Origin: CAYGZQ01 sp964354375 [NCBI: uncultured Planctomycetota bacterium]
GTDB taxonomy: Bacteria > JAJVIF01 > JAPKYR01
DNA length: 64,000 bases
Assembly: GCA_964354375.1 (NCBI GenBank)
Contig: CAYGZQ010000006.1
Coordinates: 25,055-89,054, forward strand
Direction: 5' to 3'
Shown here: one piece after another, positions 45,605 to 54,808 of the stretch
How the letters are laid out: every line of letters starts with the position of its first letter
Numbering within the stretch: the first letter of the stretch is position 1
Program-made: the position numbers and the translations under genes
Notes under the pieces: generated by a model
Told to the model about the DNA's origin: nothing
The model's database searches: none
What the model saw: the letters and a program-made list of their open reading frames with translations, nothing else

Positions 45605-45910
45605 CTAGTTGCCGCTGGTCAACCCGAGAATCGCGAGTCCTCCAAAAGCGGCGAGCCACAGGATAAACCCGATGATTATCCCGACAATGTTGAACCAGAA
45701 CAGAAAGACGAGACAACCCGTTCCCGGCAGGCCCTGGCCTGCGACCTTTTCCATTTTCTTGGCTTCATTCATGAATATGATATTCACGATGAAGCCCGGC
45801 AACCAGAAAACGAGGTAGAGAATCAGGACGAGTACTGCCGAACCGGTGTAGCTTTTCATCCGAGCCATGTCGCGCTGGCTGTCGGAAGGGGGCGGTTCCG
45901 GGTAGGTCAT
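45605..45910 (-). CDS. Small membrane protein (paralog 2)
   Basis: This 101-residue protein has a short PPPSDS leader, then the same membrane core as the gene at 44975: FWLPGFIVNII, KKMEKVAGQGLPGTGCL, and a last hydrophobic segment. AAGGAGGAG lies upstream of the ATG. The two paralogs are about 180 bp apart and may be a tandem duplication. Confidence 0.65.
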   Translation of the reverse strand: MTYPEPPPSDSQRDMARMKSYTGSAVLVLILYLVFWLPGFIVNIIFMNEAKKMEKVAGQGLPGTGCLVFLFWFNIVGIIIGFILWLAAFGGLAILGLTSGN

Positions 45911-46228
45911 TTCTATGCTCCTCCTTGATGCCTCTCCACGGGCAGTCAAAAGGTTTGCGGCAGTATAGCACATCGGCTTTAGGTGGGCCACGGGCTATGC
46001 GTGGCGGATTGAGGGCATGTATCCATTCCGTGCGCCCTACCGGAGGGACCCCGCCTTTCCCCCGGATTAAACGCGATAAACCGGCGCCGGGGTGTTCATA
46101 TTTTCGACCTTACATGATATAGTTGCGCGAACTGTTTTCGGAACGCATTGTCACCAGTGCGAAGGGGGGGTATGTCTCTTCGGCGCAGAGGCTGTCCGAT
46201 CTGAGCCGGTTATGCGGAAGGAGGCAAA
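45911..46228. other. Upstream region of the redox operon
   Basis: This 318-bp gap before the first gene of the operon contains a short hairpin (GCCACG-GGCTAT-GCGTGGC, near 45985) and an AT-rich stretch TTCATATTTTCGACCTTACA near 46095. A promoter is presumably here, but I find no pair of hexamers I would rely on. No coding sequence is supported. Confidence 0.45.
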
Positions 46229-46759
46229 ATGGCCGACAAATCCTGCACACACGAATGGACAATAGTAAACCTCCGCAACGGCTATCTGGTCACCGAGGGC
46301 TGCACGCATTGCGGCGGACGCGCTTCTTTCTTCACCCTCGAGGATCGCCACCACATGGACAGCTACATTGACGGTCCGCACAAATGGCGCTTCCTCGGAA
46401 GCTCCCAGGCGGTCAAGTTCGATCTGCAGTGCTCGAAGTGCGGCAAGAAGGTCACGCTGGACAGAACGCAGGCGCTGGGCATGTGCGTGGACTGCAAGGA
46501 GGACTGCAAGGCGTCGCAGAAAGGCAAGAGCGCCGGGGGCGAGAACACGTGGGTGTATCTCGCGCTGTGCGCGCAGTCGATCCATGAGAAAGGTGAATGT
46601 GTCCCTGGGGAGGAATGCCGGGCGCTGACCGAGTACTACCAGAGCCGCATCAAGTCCCCCGGGAAGAAAGTGGTATTCGTACCGTGCATACTGAGGGACA
46701 GCATCGATTTCTGCCAGGCTGAGATAATCGCCGACATCGGCTTGAAGGACATAGATTGA
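46229..46759 (+). CDS. Cys-rich zinc-ribbon-like protein, first gene of the redox operon
   Basis: This 176-residue protein has CTHCGG (about 25-30), CSKCGK (about 68-73) and MCVDCKEDC (about 84-92), that is, three CxxC pairs arranged as zinc ribbons. A C-terminal part follows with further Cys residues (VPCILRD, FCQAE). GGAAGGAGG lies upstream. It is encoded 60 bp before the first DRTGG gene and may regulate or assemble the complexes of this operon. Not recognised by name. Confidence 0.6.
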   Translation: MADKSCTHEWTIVNLRNGYLVTEGCTHCGGRASFFTLEDRHHMDSYIDGPHKWRFLGSSQAVKFDLQCSKCGKKVTLDRTQALGMCVDCKEDCKASQKGKSAGGENTWVYLALCAQSIHEKGECVPGEECRALTEYYQSRIKSPGKKVVFVPCILRDSIDFCQAEIIADIGLKDID

Positions 46760-46819
46760 CGAACACCGGATGCAGGGACGGGAGCCCTGCGCCGCAGCCT
46801 TGTGAAAGGAAGAGCAAAC

Positions 46820-47149
46820 ATGAAGGTCTCAGAACTCTCCGGAAAAGCGAATCTCACACTTGCCAACAAGATCCACGAGAAGGATGTCGACGGGGTTTTC
46901 ATATCCGATATGGTGAGCGACATTGTGGCCGGGGCGCAGCCCGGCAACCTGCTCGTCACGGTGCAGACACACAAGAATCTCATTGCCACGGCGAACCTGG
47001 TGGACATATCGGCGGTCGTATTTGTCCGGGGCAAGCAGCCAGCACAGGATGTCATCGATCTGGCCGAGCGGGCAAGGATTTCCCTCTTCACGACCGATCT
47101 CGACGCATGGAAACTAGCCCTGAAGCTTCATGAACTAGGGCTTCAATAA
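46820..47149 (+). CDS. DRTGG domain protein (1)
   Basis: This 109-residue protein has GVFISDMVSDIVAGAQPGN and LVTVQTHKNLIATAN, then VVFVRGKQPAQDVI, matching the DRTGG domain often found in operons with hydrogenase-related or Nfn-type genes. ATG at 46820. It has a paralog at 54466 in the same operon. A regulatory or ligand-sensing role is suggested by the family; the ligand is unknown. Confidence 0.75.
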   Translation: MKVSELSGKANLTLANKIHEKDVDGVFISDMVSDIVAGAQPGNLLVTVQTHKNLIATANLVDISAVVFVRGKQPAQDVIDLAERARISLFTTDLDAWKLALKLHELGLQ

Positions 47150-47250
47150 CCTGGGGGGTTTGCTCTTTACCGTCGGTCCGGCTCAAATTTCCTGCCGGCT
47201 CAAAACCCAGTCTTTTGGTACGAGACGCCAGCCCGATAGGGAGGTTGAGG

Positions 47251-47709
47251 ATGGCAAGAGACGACGTGTGTTCAGTTCTGGAGAAGGCCTCGGGGCTTCG
47301 GGAGGACCTGATCCCTATTCTCCAGCAGGTGCAGGAAGTCGAGGGTTTCATCTCACCGGAGTCGATAGCCCTTATTTCACGGAGACTCAGGATCTCGGAA
47401 AACGAAATCTACGGGGTGGCGACGTTTTACGCGCAGTTCCGCTTCCACCCGCCGGGTGAGCACCACATAGCCATCTGCATGGGCACAGCATGTCATGTAC
47501 GCGGCGGCGCGCAGCTTTCCGCGGCACTCGAACACCGTATCGGCATCACCAGAGGCGAAACCACACCGGACGGGAAGTACGATTACGAGACGGTCGCGTG
47601 TCTCGGCTGCTGCGCCCTCGCCCCCGTTGTGCGAATCGACGACAAAATCTACAGCCAGATGTCGGTCCTGAAGCTCAGGAAGGTGCTGGATGAATACGAG
47701 CAGACTTGA
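47251..47709 (+). CDS. NuoE/HydC-like thioredoxin-fold [2Fe-2S] subunit
   Basis: This 152-residue protein matches the 24-kDa subunit of NADH dehydrogenase and bifurcating enzymes: EIYGVATFYAQFRFHPPGE, ICMGTACHVRGGAQL and a later ACLGCCALAPVVRID. The C-x4-C...C-x3-C set for the [2Fe-2S] cluster is visible as C-H-V plus CLGCC. GGGAGG precedes the ATG at 47251. It overlaps the NuoF-like gene by 20 bases, so both subunits are made together. It passes electrons between the flavin of NuoF and clusters of the partner complex. Confidence 0.85.
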   Translation: MARDDVCSVLEKASGLREDLIPILQQVQEVEGFISPESIALISRRLRISENEIYGVATFYAQFRFHPPGEHHIAICMGTACHVRGGAQLSAALEHRIGITRGETTPDGKYDYETVACLGCCALAPVVRIDDKIYSQMSVLKLRKVLDEYEQT

Positions 47710-49564
47710 GAAGAGACGCGAAGCCGCGGCAAGAGAATGGCGGGATTTCGAGAACAACGCGGAGCCGATTATTTTCTTCGGAGCGGGGTCGTGCGGTCGG
47801 GCGGCCGGAGCAGTCGAGAGTCGTCAGGCTGCGGAGGAGACCCTGAAAGAGCTGGAGGTCAAGGCGAACATTGTCGAGGTCGGATGCATCGGGCCCTGCT
47901 ACCTGGAACCTCTCATGGACGTCAAGCTGCCGGGCAAGCCCCGGGTCAGCTATTCGAACGTCAGTCCGAGCAAGGCCAAGACTATCCTGAAGGCTTTTTT
48001 CCAGGAGGGTGTAATTCCGGTCAAGGAGGCGGTCGGACATTTCGGAGAGGCCGGCGCTCTGGACGGGATTCCGGGCTTCTACGAGCATCCCATGTTGAAA
48101 GGGCAGGTTCGTCTCGTCCTCAGGAACTGCGGAATCATCGATCCGACGAACATAAATCACTATCTGGCGAGGGACGGGTATCGTGCGCTGGAATACGCGC
48201 TTGGCCACACGCCGGAGGAAATCCTTGAGATCGTGAAGGAAGCGGGGATACGGGGACGGGGCGGCGCAGGCTTCCCGACGGCGGTGAAATGGAAATTCTG
48301 TCGGGACGCTCCCGGCGATCAGAAGTACATGATATGCAACGCGGACGAGGGCGACCCCGGGGCATTCATGAATCGGTCGCTGATCGAGGGCGACCCGCAC
48401 GCGGTTCTGGAAGGGCTTGTCATCGCGGCGTACACCATCGGCGCAACAAAAGGCTTTATCTACATTCGCGCCGAGTATCCCCTCGCGATCCAGCGGCTGA
48501 AGAACGCGATCGGTCAGATGGAAGAGCTTGGTCTTCTCGGCAAGAACATACTCGATTCCGGTTTTGATTTCGACATCAAGATCAAGCAGGGAGCGGGGGC
48601 GTTCGTATGCGGGGAGGAGACCGCGCTGATGGCGTCAATCGAAGGTCAGCGCGGGATGCCGAGGAGCCGTCCGCCGTTCCCGGCGCAGAAGGGTCTGTGG
48701 GGGAAGCCGACGACGATAAACAACGTCGAGACGCTGGGTACCCTTGCGAACATCATTCGCAACGGGGCCGCGTGGTACAAGACGTTCGGAACCGAGACGA
48801 GCAAGGGCACGAAGACGTTCTCCCTGACGGGCCGAGTGCGTCGCACCGGGCTGATCGAAGTACCGATGGGCACGACGCTGCGCAAGATCATCTTCGACAT
48901 CGGAGGCGGTCTTTTCAAGGAGTTCAAAGCGGTGCAAAGCGGCGGTCCGTCGGGCGGATGCCTTTCGGCTGAATTCCTCGACACGCCCATCGATTACGAA
49001 TCGCTCGCCAGAGCGGGCTCGATCATGGGCTCGGGCGGTCTGATCGTGCTGGACGAGGACACGTGCATCGTCGATCTGGCCAGGTACTTCCTGAATTTCA
49101 CTCAGTCCGAATCATGCGGGAAGTGCGTGCCTTGCAGGGTGGGAACGCGACATCTCTACGAAATTCTCGACAAGATCACTCGCGGAAAGGGCACTGTCGA
49201 CGACCTGGGAAAGCTCGAGGAACTGGGGAATGTCATAAAGGGCTCGGCGCTTTGCGGGCTCGGCAACACGGCGCCGAACCCGGTACTGTCGACGCTGAAG
49301 TACTTCCGCGACGAGTACCTGGCGCATGCGAAGGATCATCGGTGCCCCGCTGCGGTGTGCCGCGACCTTGTTGTCTACCGCATCATCCGAGGAAAATGCA
49401 CCGGCTGCCAGTCGTGCGTAAGAGTGTGCCCTACCGGCGCGATCACCGGACCGAGATCGGAGCCTCACAATCTCGACGAATCGAAATGCATCAAGTGTCG
49501 AGCCTGCTACGAGATTTGTCGATTCGACGCCATCGCAGGCGACGCCATCATTATTACGTCGTGA
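47690..49564 (+). CDS. NuoF/HydB-like flavoprotein subunit with extra FeS domains
   Basis: In this 624-residue protein, residues about 25-115 form an N-terminal thioredoxin-like [2Fe-2S] domain (GAGSCGRAAGA, VGCIGPCYLEP). The core (about 150-465) has the FMN/NAD region GIRGRGGAGFPTAVKW and CNADEGDPGAFMNRS. ESCGKCVPCRVGTRHL (about 475) supplies a [4Fe-4S] site. The C-terminal ferredoxin domain (about 570-620) has CTGCQSCVRVCPTGAI and CIKCRACYEIC. This is the HydB/Bfu type found in electron-bifurcating enzymes rather than plain complex I NuoF. NAD is the expected substrate. Confidence 0.85.
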   Translation: MNTSRLEKRREAAAREWRDFENNAEPIIFFGAGSCGRAAGAVESRQAAEETLKELEVKANIVEVGCIGPCYLEPLMDVKLPGKPRVSYSNVSPSKAKTILKAFFQEGVIPVKEAVGHFGEAGALDGIPGFYEHPMLKGQVRLVLRNCGIIDPTNINHYLARDGYRALEYALGHTPEEILEIVKEAGIRGRGGAGFPTAVKWKFCRDAPGDQKYMICNADEGDPGAFMNRSLIEGDPHAVLEGLVIAAYTIGATKGFIYIRAEYPLAIQRLKNAIGQMEELGLLGKNILDSGFDFDIKIKQGAGAFVCGEETALMASIEGQRGMPRSRPPFPAQKGLWGKPTTINNVETLGTLANIIRNGAAWYKTFGTETSKGTKTFSLTGRVRRTGLIEVPMGTTLRKIIFDIGGGLFKEFKAVQSGGPSGGCLSAEFLDTPIDYESLARAGSIMGSGGLIVLDEDTCIVDLARYFLNFTQSESCGKCVPCRVGTRHLYEILDKITRGKGTVDDLGKLEELGNVIKGSALCGLGNTAPNPVLSTLKYFRDEYLAHAKDHRCPAAVCRDLVVYRIIRGKCTGCQSCVRVCPTGAITGPRSEPHNLDESKCIKCRACYEICRFDAIAGDAIIITS

Positions 49565-49611
49565 CGCGATGGTCCGATTGAGATGAGCTCGGATTCAGAA
49601 AAGAAAGAGCT

Positions 49612-52161
49612 ATGGAAGAGACCATAAAACTCCAATTCAACGGGCGGGAAGCCACGGCTCCGAGGGGAGTCACGGTGCTCAGGGCCGCGGAGCTGAACGG
49701 CGTTTATATTCCGACGCTGTGCTCGCACAAGGACCTGTCGCCGTACGGGGGATGCCGTCTATGTCTTGTCGAGATCGAGGGCATGAGGGGCTATCCCCTG
49801 TCGTGCAACACGTTGGCAGCCGATGGGATGAAGGTTCTCACGGACACAGTCGCGATAAAGCAGATAAGAAGCGAGCTTCTGCAGTTGATCTTAAGCGAGC
49901 ATCCATCGAGCTGCCTGATCTGCTCCGAGGCCGACGAATGCCGGAATTTCATGGGCACGGTCCGGAAGTCGGGAATCACAACGGGCTGCCGCTACTGCCC
50001 GAACGACAATCAGTGCGAGCTCCAGGAGCTGGTCAAGAAGCTCGAGATAACGGAGATCACCTACCCTACCCTGTACCGGGGTTTCGAGAACGAGAGAAAC
50101 GATCCGTTCTACGATCGCGACTACAACCTGTGCATTCTGTGCGGGCGATGCGTGAGGATGTGCCAGGAGATGCGCGGGACAGCGGTGCTGGCATTCAAAT
50201 ATCGCGGACCCAGGGCCATCGTCGGACCGGCGTTCGGTCGAAGCCACATGGAGGCCGGGTGCGAGTTCTGCGGCGCATGTGTCTCCGTTTGTCCGACCGG
50301 AGCGCTCGCGGAGAAGGCCAGCAAATGGGACGGCAAGCCCGATGCATCGGTTACATCCACCTGCCCCTACTGCGCGATCGGCTGCCAACTCGATCTCTGG
50401 ACCAAGGACGGCAGATTCACCATGGCGCTGCCCGTTCTCGATCCGGAAGTCAACGACGGCCAGGCGTGTGTCAAGGGCCGTTTCTGCCTCGGCGAAGTGT
50501 CGCACCATTTTTCGCGAGCGCGCAAGCCGATGATGAGGGACGGGAAATACTGGAAGGAGATAACATGGGACGAGGCGGTCGAGAAAGCCTCGAAAGAGCT
50601 GACAGGTCTGAAGCCCGGCGACTTCGCCATGATTGTCTCTCCGGACCTTACGAACGAAGCACTCTATACGGCGCAGAAGTTCACGCGCATGGCCCTGGGG
50701 ACGAACGCGATCGACTCAACCGCTCGAAAGGCCCTGTCAGGGAGGCTCGGGCTGTGGGCCGAGCTGTTCAGCCGCCCCATCTCAATCCAGAGCATCAAGA
50801 AGGCTTCGCGGATACTGGCGGTCGGACTCGACACCCGGTTCAACTTCTCCATCGTGGGAGTGGAAGTTCGCAAGGCTATGCAGAAAGGTGCCAAGCTTGT
50901 CACGATCGATCCGCGGGATTCCAACCTGGCGAGGTACGCGGATGTCTGGCTGCAGCCGCCTCCGGGATTCGAGGGCACTCTTCTCAAGGCGCTCGCGTCG
51001 GGCGATAAGAAGGCTCTCTCCAAGGCGGCGAAAATCGCCTGCGTCGATCTGAAATCGCTGGGCAAGGCCGCCGAGATCATCGGGCTGGAGGGCGACCTGT
51101 TCGTGCTGATCGGGCCATGCGTTTTCCATTACTCCCATGTCGCCGAGCTGGTCGAGGCGATTACCGAGTTCGCCGACAAGGAAAATACGACAGTGCTGCC
51201 GCTGTACAGCGGAGCCAATACTCGCGGCGCTCTGGAGATGGGAGCGTTCCCCGAGCTTCTTCCGGGCTGCGCGGGACGGTCCAGCGAGGACACGGTGAAG
51301 GAGCTCGAGAAAGCGTGGGGCGGAAAACTGCCTGGCGATGCGGGCATCACGGTGGACGATGTGGTTTTTGAGAGGAAGAGGCCGAAGGTGATTTATCTCG
51401 TCGGATCGGTCCCGTTCTTCCGGCGTCCCGACTGCGATTTTCTTGTCGTGCAGGACATCTTCGAGCCGGATTTCCCCTGCGACCTGTATCTTCCGGCGGC
51501 GAGCTTCCTCGAAACGTCGGGTACGCTGGTTAACGTGGAAGGTCGGGTGCAGGAGTTGCCGCGGACCGAAGTGCTCCCCGACAGCGTCAAGTTCGGTCGA
51601 GCGCGTCCGGACTGGTGGATTTTCTCGAAAATCGCTCGGAAGCTGAAAGCAAAAGGATTCGAGTACGGGGATATCGCCGACGTGCGGAAGGAAATGGCTT
51701 CGACGATCCCGGATTATCCCGCTCCGGGCGAGAACGATCGAGGCAGGCGGGTGCTGAGGACTCCGGGGACAGTGCCTGTGCCTGTCGGGACGAGCGCCAG
51801 TGTATCTCCAGCGGAGGGCAATTTCCTGCTTGTCCTGCATCCGGAGGGCTACACGCACCGAGGAATCTCAATCACATCAAAAGTGGAGGGTCTCGGCATT
51901 CTGAATCCTGAGAACGGCTTTTTCCTGAATCCGGAAGATGCATGCGCTCTTGATGTGAGCGCCGGCGATCTGATCGAGGTGAGGGCAGGAGATGCGAGCG
52001 GAGTAGCGCCGGCGAGGATTGCATCCGAGCTGCCCAGAGGGGTGATCTATCTTTTCGTTCCGGATGCTTTCGGCGGTCTGGCGTCGAGGAAGGACCTTGA
52101 GCAGCTGTATCGGCTCGAGGGGAACCCGGTCGCGGTGGAGGTGAGAAAGCATGCCGTATAG
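49612..52161 (+). CDS. NuoG-like iron-sulfur/molybdopterin-fold subunit without the Mo ligand
   Basis: In this 849-residue protein, the N-terminus has [2Fe-2S] (CSHKDLSPYGGCRLCLVEI...SCN), His-Cys3 (HPSSCLICSEADEC) and two [4Fe-4S] sites (CILCGRCVRMC, CEFCGACVSVC). Residues about 253-300 have the CPYCAIGC cluster and ACVKGRF of molybdopterin oxidoreductases. The later part is that fold, with a dinucleotide-binding C-terminus. At the position where formate dehydrogenases have the Cys or Sec, the sequence reads TARKALSG, so no Mo/W ligand is present. It is probably an electron-wiring subunit, not a formate dehydrogenase. It follows the NuoF-like gene by 47 bp and overlaps the NfnA-like gene. 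Confidence 0.75.
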   Translation: MEETIKLQFNGREATAPRGVTVLRAAELNGVYIPTLCSHKDLSPYGGCRLCLVEIEGMRGYPLSCNTLAADGMKVLTDTVAIKQIRSELLQLILSEHPSSCLICSEADECRNFMGTVRKSGITTGCRYCPNDNQCELQELVKKLEITEITYPTLYRGFENERNDPFYDRDYNLCILCGRCVRMCQEMRGTAVLAFKYRGPRAIVGPAFGRSHMEAGCEFCGACVSVCPTGALAEKASKWDGKPDASVTSTCPYCAIGCQLDLWTKDGRFTMALPVLDPEVNDGQACVKGRFCLGEVSHHFSRARKPMMRDGKYWKEITWDEAVEKASKELTGLKPGDFAMIVSPDLTNEALYTAQKFTRMALGTNAIDSTARKALSGRLGLWAELFSRPISIQSIKKASRILAVGLDTRFNFSIVGVEVRKAMQKGAKLVTIDPRDSNLARYADVWLQPPPGFEGTLLKALASGDKKALSKAAKIACVDLKSLGKAAEIIGLEGDLFVLIGPCVFHYSHVAELVEAITEFADKENTTVLPLYSGANTRGALEMGAFPELLPGCAGRSSEDTVKELEKAWGGKLPGDAGITVDDVVFERKRPKVIYLVGSVPFFRRPDCDFLVVQDIFEPDFPCDLYLPAASFLETSGTLVNVEGRVQELPRTEVLPDSVKFGRARPDWWIFSKIARKLKAKGFEYGDIADVRKEMASTIPDYPAPGENDRGRRVLRTPGTVPVPVGTSASVSPAEGNFLLVLHPEGYTHRGISITSKVEGLGILNPENGFFLNPEDACALDVSAGDLIEVRAGDASGVAPARIASELPRGVIYLFVPDAFGGLASRKDLEQLYRLEGNPVAVEVRKHAV

Positions 52162-53002
52162 AATCATCGAGAGAAGGATGACGGTGCCCAACATTCACGA
52201 GTTTGTCGTGGAGGCACCCAACGTTGCCGCGTCGATAAGACCGGGACAATTCGTCATAGTCCGCCCGACCGACCGGGGCGAGAGAGTGCCGCTATCGGTC
52301 GCGGATTTCGATCGAGAGAAGGGCACGGTGACCTCGTTCTTCCAGGAAGTGGGCGAGTCCACATCCAAGCTTGCGCTGCTGAAGCCGGGCGACACGATTC
52401 CCACGTACGCGGGTCCGCTGGGGGGAGCTTCCGAGATCGCGAATTTCGGATCGGTCATGCTGGTGGGAGGTTGTTTCGGGATCGGGAGCATTTTTCCGCT
52501 CGCGCGTGCACTAAAAGAAGTTGGGAACACGGTCTGGGTGGTCCTGGAGGCCCGCGGACAGCACCTTATCTATTGGGAAGAGAAGCTGAAGGAATATGCC
52601 GACAAGCTGTGGGTGATCACGCGGGACGGGACGAGGGGATTCAGAGGACATGTCAGCAGGCTGCCCGACATCCTGAGCGCTGAAGGGCTGAAGCCGGACC
52701 GGGTGATCGCGAACGGCTGCACGTTCATGATGAAGCGGGTCACCGACATGACCCGTCCGCTCGGGATCATGACCATTGTCAGCATGAACCCGATAATGAT
52801 CGACGGCACGGGCATGTGCGGCGTGTGCAGACTGACTGTCGGAGGCGAGACAAAGTTCGCGTGTGTCGACGGTCCCGATTTCAACGGGCACCTTATCGAC
52901 TGGAACGAGTTTCTCCAGCGAAGAAAGACCTATTACGAGGAGGAAGTGGAGCCGCTCAGGAGGAGCGGAAGCGGCACTGTTCATCACTGCCGAACGTGCT
53001 GA
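52151..53002 (+). CDS. NfnA-like FAD/NAD and [2Fe-2S] subunit
   Basis: This 283-residue protein is of the ferredoxin-NADP reductase/sulfide dehydrogenase small-subunit type: GQFVIVRPTDRGERVPLSV (RxPLS FAD site), VGGCFGIGSIFPLARAL for nucleotide binding, and a C-terminal GTGMCGVCRLTV...FACVDGP [2Fe-2S] site. It overlaps the NuoG-like gene by 11 bases and precedes the NfnB-like gene by 30 bp. The NfnAB pair couples NADH, NADPH and ferredoxin in anaerobes; here it is fused at operon level to the NuoEFG-like set. Confidence 0.85.
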   Translation: MPYRIIERRMTVPNIHEFVVEAPNVAASIRPGQFVIVRPTDRGERVPLSVADFDREKGTVTSFFQEVGESTSKLALLKPGDTIPTYAGPLGGASEIANFGSVMLVGGCFGIGSIFPLARALKEVGNTVWVVLEARGQHLIYWEEKLKEYADKLWVITRDGTRGFRGHVSRLPDILSAEGLKPDRVIANGCTFMMKRVTDMTRPLGIMTIVSMNPIMIDGTGMCGVCRLTVGGETKFACVDGPDFNGHLIDWNEFLQRRKTYYEEEVEPLRRSGSGTVHHCRTC

Positions 53003-53032
53003 GGGGCGCGAGCTTCACAGAGGACATGACCC

Positions 53033-54469
53033 ATGGCTGATGAAGTAAAGAAGAAAAAAGAGATAAACCCGACCCGGCTGCCGATGCCGAAGCAGACGCC
53101 GGAGGAGCGCATCCGCAATTTCGACGAGGTGGCATTGGGATTCACGGGCGAGCTGGCCATTGCAGAGGCGCAGCGATGTCTGCAGTGCAAGAAGCCGCAG
53201 TGCATAGCGGGCTGCCCGGTGGAAGTGAACATTCCGGGCTTTATCAGTCGGATCGCGGAAGGCGATTTCGCGGGAGGCATCAAGGTACTCAAGGAAAAAA
53301 ATGCGCTGCCTGCGGTGTGCGGGAGGGTATGTCCGCAGGAGGAGCAATGCGAGAAGGTATGCGTGCTTGGCAAGAAAATGCAGCCCGTGGCCGTCGGACG
53401 TCTTGAGCGATTCGCCGCCGACTTTGAGGCGAGCGAGGGCAAGCAGGAGTTCCCGGACATCGCTCCGAAAACCGGGAGGAGGGTCGCGATCGTTGGCTCC
53501 GGACCTGCCGGTATTACCGTGGCTGCGGACCTCGCCGTCCTCGGACACGAGGTGATCGTGTTCGAGGCTCTCCACGATGTCGGAGGGGTGCTGATGTACG
53601 GGATCCCGGAGTTCCGGCTGCCCAAGGCGATTGTGCAGCGCGAGGTGGATTATGTCCGGAAGCTTGGGGCGGAAGTCATCCTCGACTACGTTGTGGGCAA
53701 AACAAAGACGATGGAAAGTCTCCTCGAGGAGTTCGACGCGGTTTTTGTGGGCTCGGGCGCAGGGCTTCCGTGGTTCCTGGGAATCCCGGGCGAGAATCTG
53801 AACGGGGTGTTCTCCGCCAACGAATACCTGACCCGCGTGAACCTGATGAAAGGCTACCTGTTTCCGCAGTTCGATACGCCGATCAAGCGGCCTCACAGGG
53901 TCGCGGTGGTGGGCGGAGGGAATGTGGCGATGGACTCCGCGCGGACCGCGCTGCGTCTCGGGGCCGACGAGTCGCACATAGTGTACCGTCGGTCGCGGGA
54001 TGAGTTGCCCGCGCGGCTCGAGGAGGTGGAGAACGCGGAGGAAGAGGGAGTGATTTTCGATTTTCTCACGCTGCCGACGAAGTGCCTGGGGAACGAGAGG
54101 GGCTGGCTGGTGGGGATGGAATGTCTTCGAATGGAATTGGGCGAGCCGGATGCGTCCGGGCGGCGAAAACCGGTGCCTATCGAGGGATCTGAGTTTATAA
54201 TGGAAGTGGACGCGATGGTGGCCGCGATAGGCAACAGTCCGAATCCTCTGATTCCCCGGACGACGAAGGGTCTGACTATCGGTCGAAAGGGGAATATCGA
54301 GGCCGACGAGGAGACCGGGAAGACATCGCTAGCGGGGGTGTGGGCCGGGGGGGATGTGGTAACCGGAGCGGCAACGGTCATCAACGCAATGGGCGCGGGC
54401 AGAAAAGCCGCGCGGTCGATGCATGAATATCTCGTGAGCCTGGAGTCCGACAAAAAGGCTGGAAAATGA
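53033..54469 (+). CDS. NfnB-like (GltD-type) flavoprotein
   Basis: In this 478-residue protein, the N-terminal two-cluster region CLQCKKPQCIAGCPVEVN and CGRVCPQEEQCEKVC precedes an FAD site (VAIVGSGPAGITVAADL, about 150-170) and an NADPH site (VAVVGGGNVAMDSARTAL, about 285-305, then VYRRSRDELPAR). This is the layout of NfnB and of the small subunit of glutamate synthase; the NfnA-like gene just before it favours NfnB. A DRTGG gene overlaps its end by four bases. Confidence 0.85.
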   Translation: MADEVKKKKEINPTRLPMPKQTPEERIRNFDEVALGFTGELAIAEAQRCLQCKKPQCIAGCPVEVNIPGFISRIAEGDFAGGIKVLKEKNALPAVCGRVCPQEEQCEKVCVLGKKMQPVAVGRLERFAADFEASEGKQEFPDIAPKTGRRVAIVGSGPAGITVAADLAVLGHEVIVFEALHDVGGVLMYGIPEFRLPKAIVQREVDYVRKLGAEVILDYVVGKTKTMESLLEEFDAVFVGSGAGLPWFLGIPGENLNGVFSANEYLTRVNLMKGYLFPQFDTPIKRPHRVAVVGGGNVAMDSARTALRLGADESHIVYRRSRDELPARLEEVENAEEEGVIFDFLTLPTKCLGNERGWLVGMECLRMELGEPDASGRRKPVPIEGSEFIMEVDAMVAAIGNSPNPLIPRTTKGLTIGRKGNIEADEETGKTSLAGVWAGGDVVTGAATVINAMGAGRKAARSMHEYLVSLESDKKAGK

Positions 54470-54807
54470 AACTCTCAAAAGTAGTCGAACTGATCAAAGG
54501 TCAATACCTGTGCCGGCATCAGAACGATCCGGAGATCACGTGCTGCATGGCCTCGGACATGATGAGCGATGTGCTGGCGTTCGCCGAGGCCGGCTCTCTT
54601 CTGATCACGGGATTGACCAACTCGCAGTCGGTCAGGACCGTTGATATCGCCGACATTGCCGGGATAATCTACATCAGGGGCAAGAAGCCCGACGAGCAGA
54701 CGGTCGAGCTCGCCGGGGAATTGTCCATAACACTGATCTCGACAGAGCTCGGCATGTTCGAAACCTGCGGGATTCTGCGAGCGGGAGGCCTCAGGGGAGT
54801 GTGCTGA
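54466..54807 (+). CDS. DRTGG domain protein (2)
   Basis: This 113-residue protein has ITCCMASDMMSDVLAFAEAG and TVDIADIAGIIYIRGKKP, then ISTELGMFETCGIL, the DRTGG domain with a conserved SDMMSD core. The ATG overlaps the NfnB-like gene (ATGA). It has a paralog at 46820. It lies just before the RsbW-like ATPase gene, so a regulatory cassette DRTGG-ATPase-HsfB closes the operon. Confidence 0.8.
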   Translation: MKLSKVVELIKGQYLCRHQNDPEITCCMASDMMSDVLAFAEAGSLLITGLTNSQSVRTVDIADIAGIIYIRGKKPDEQTVELAGELSITLISTELGMFETCGILRAGGLRGVC

Positions 54808-54808
54808 T

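Noticed and set aside
49612-52161. Formate dehydrogenase catalytic subunit
   Set aside because: The fold matches, but the Cys/Sec ligand position is TARKALSG and no TGA codon suggesting Sec is seen in place. A NuoG-like role fits better.
53033-54469. Glutamate synthase small subunit
   Set aside because: The layout is shared with GltD, but no large GltB subunit is nearby and an NfnA-like gene directly precedes it, so NfnB is more likely.
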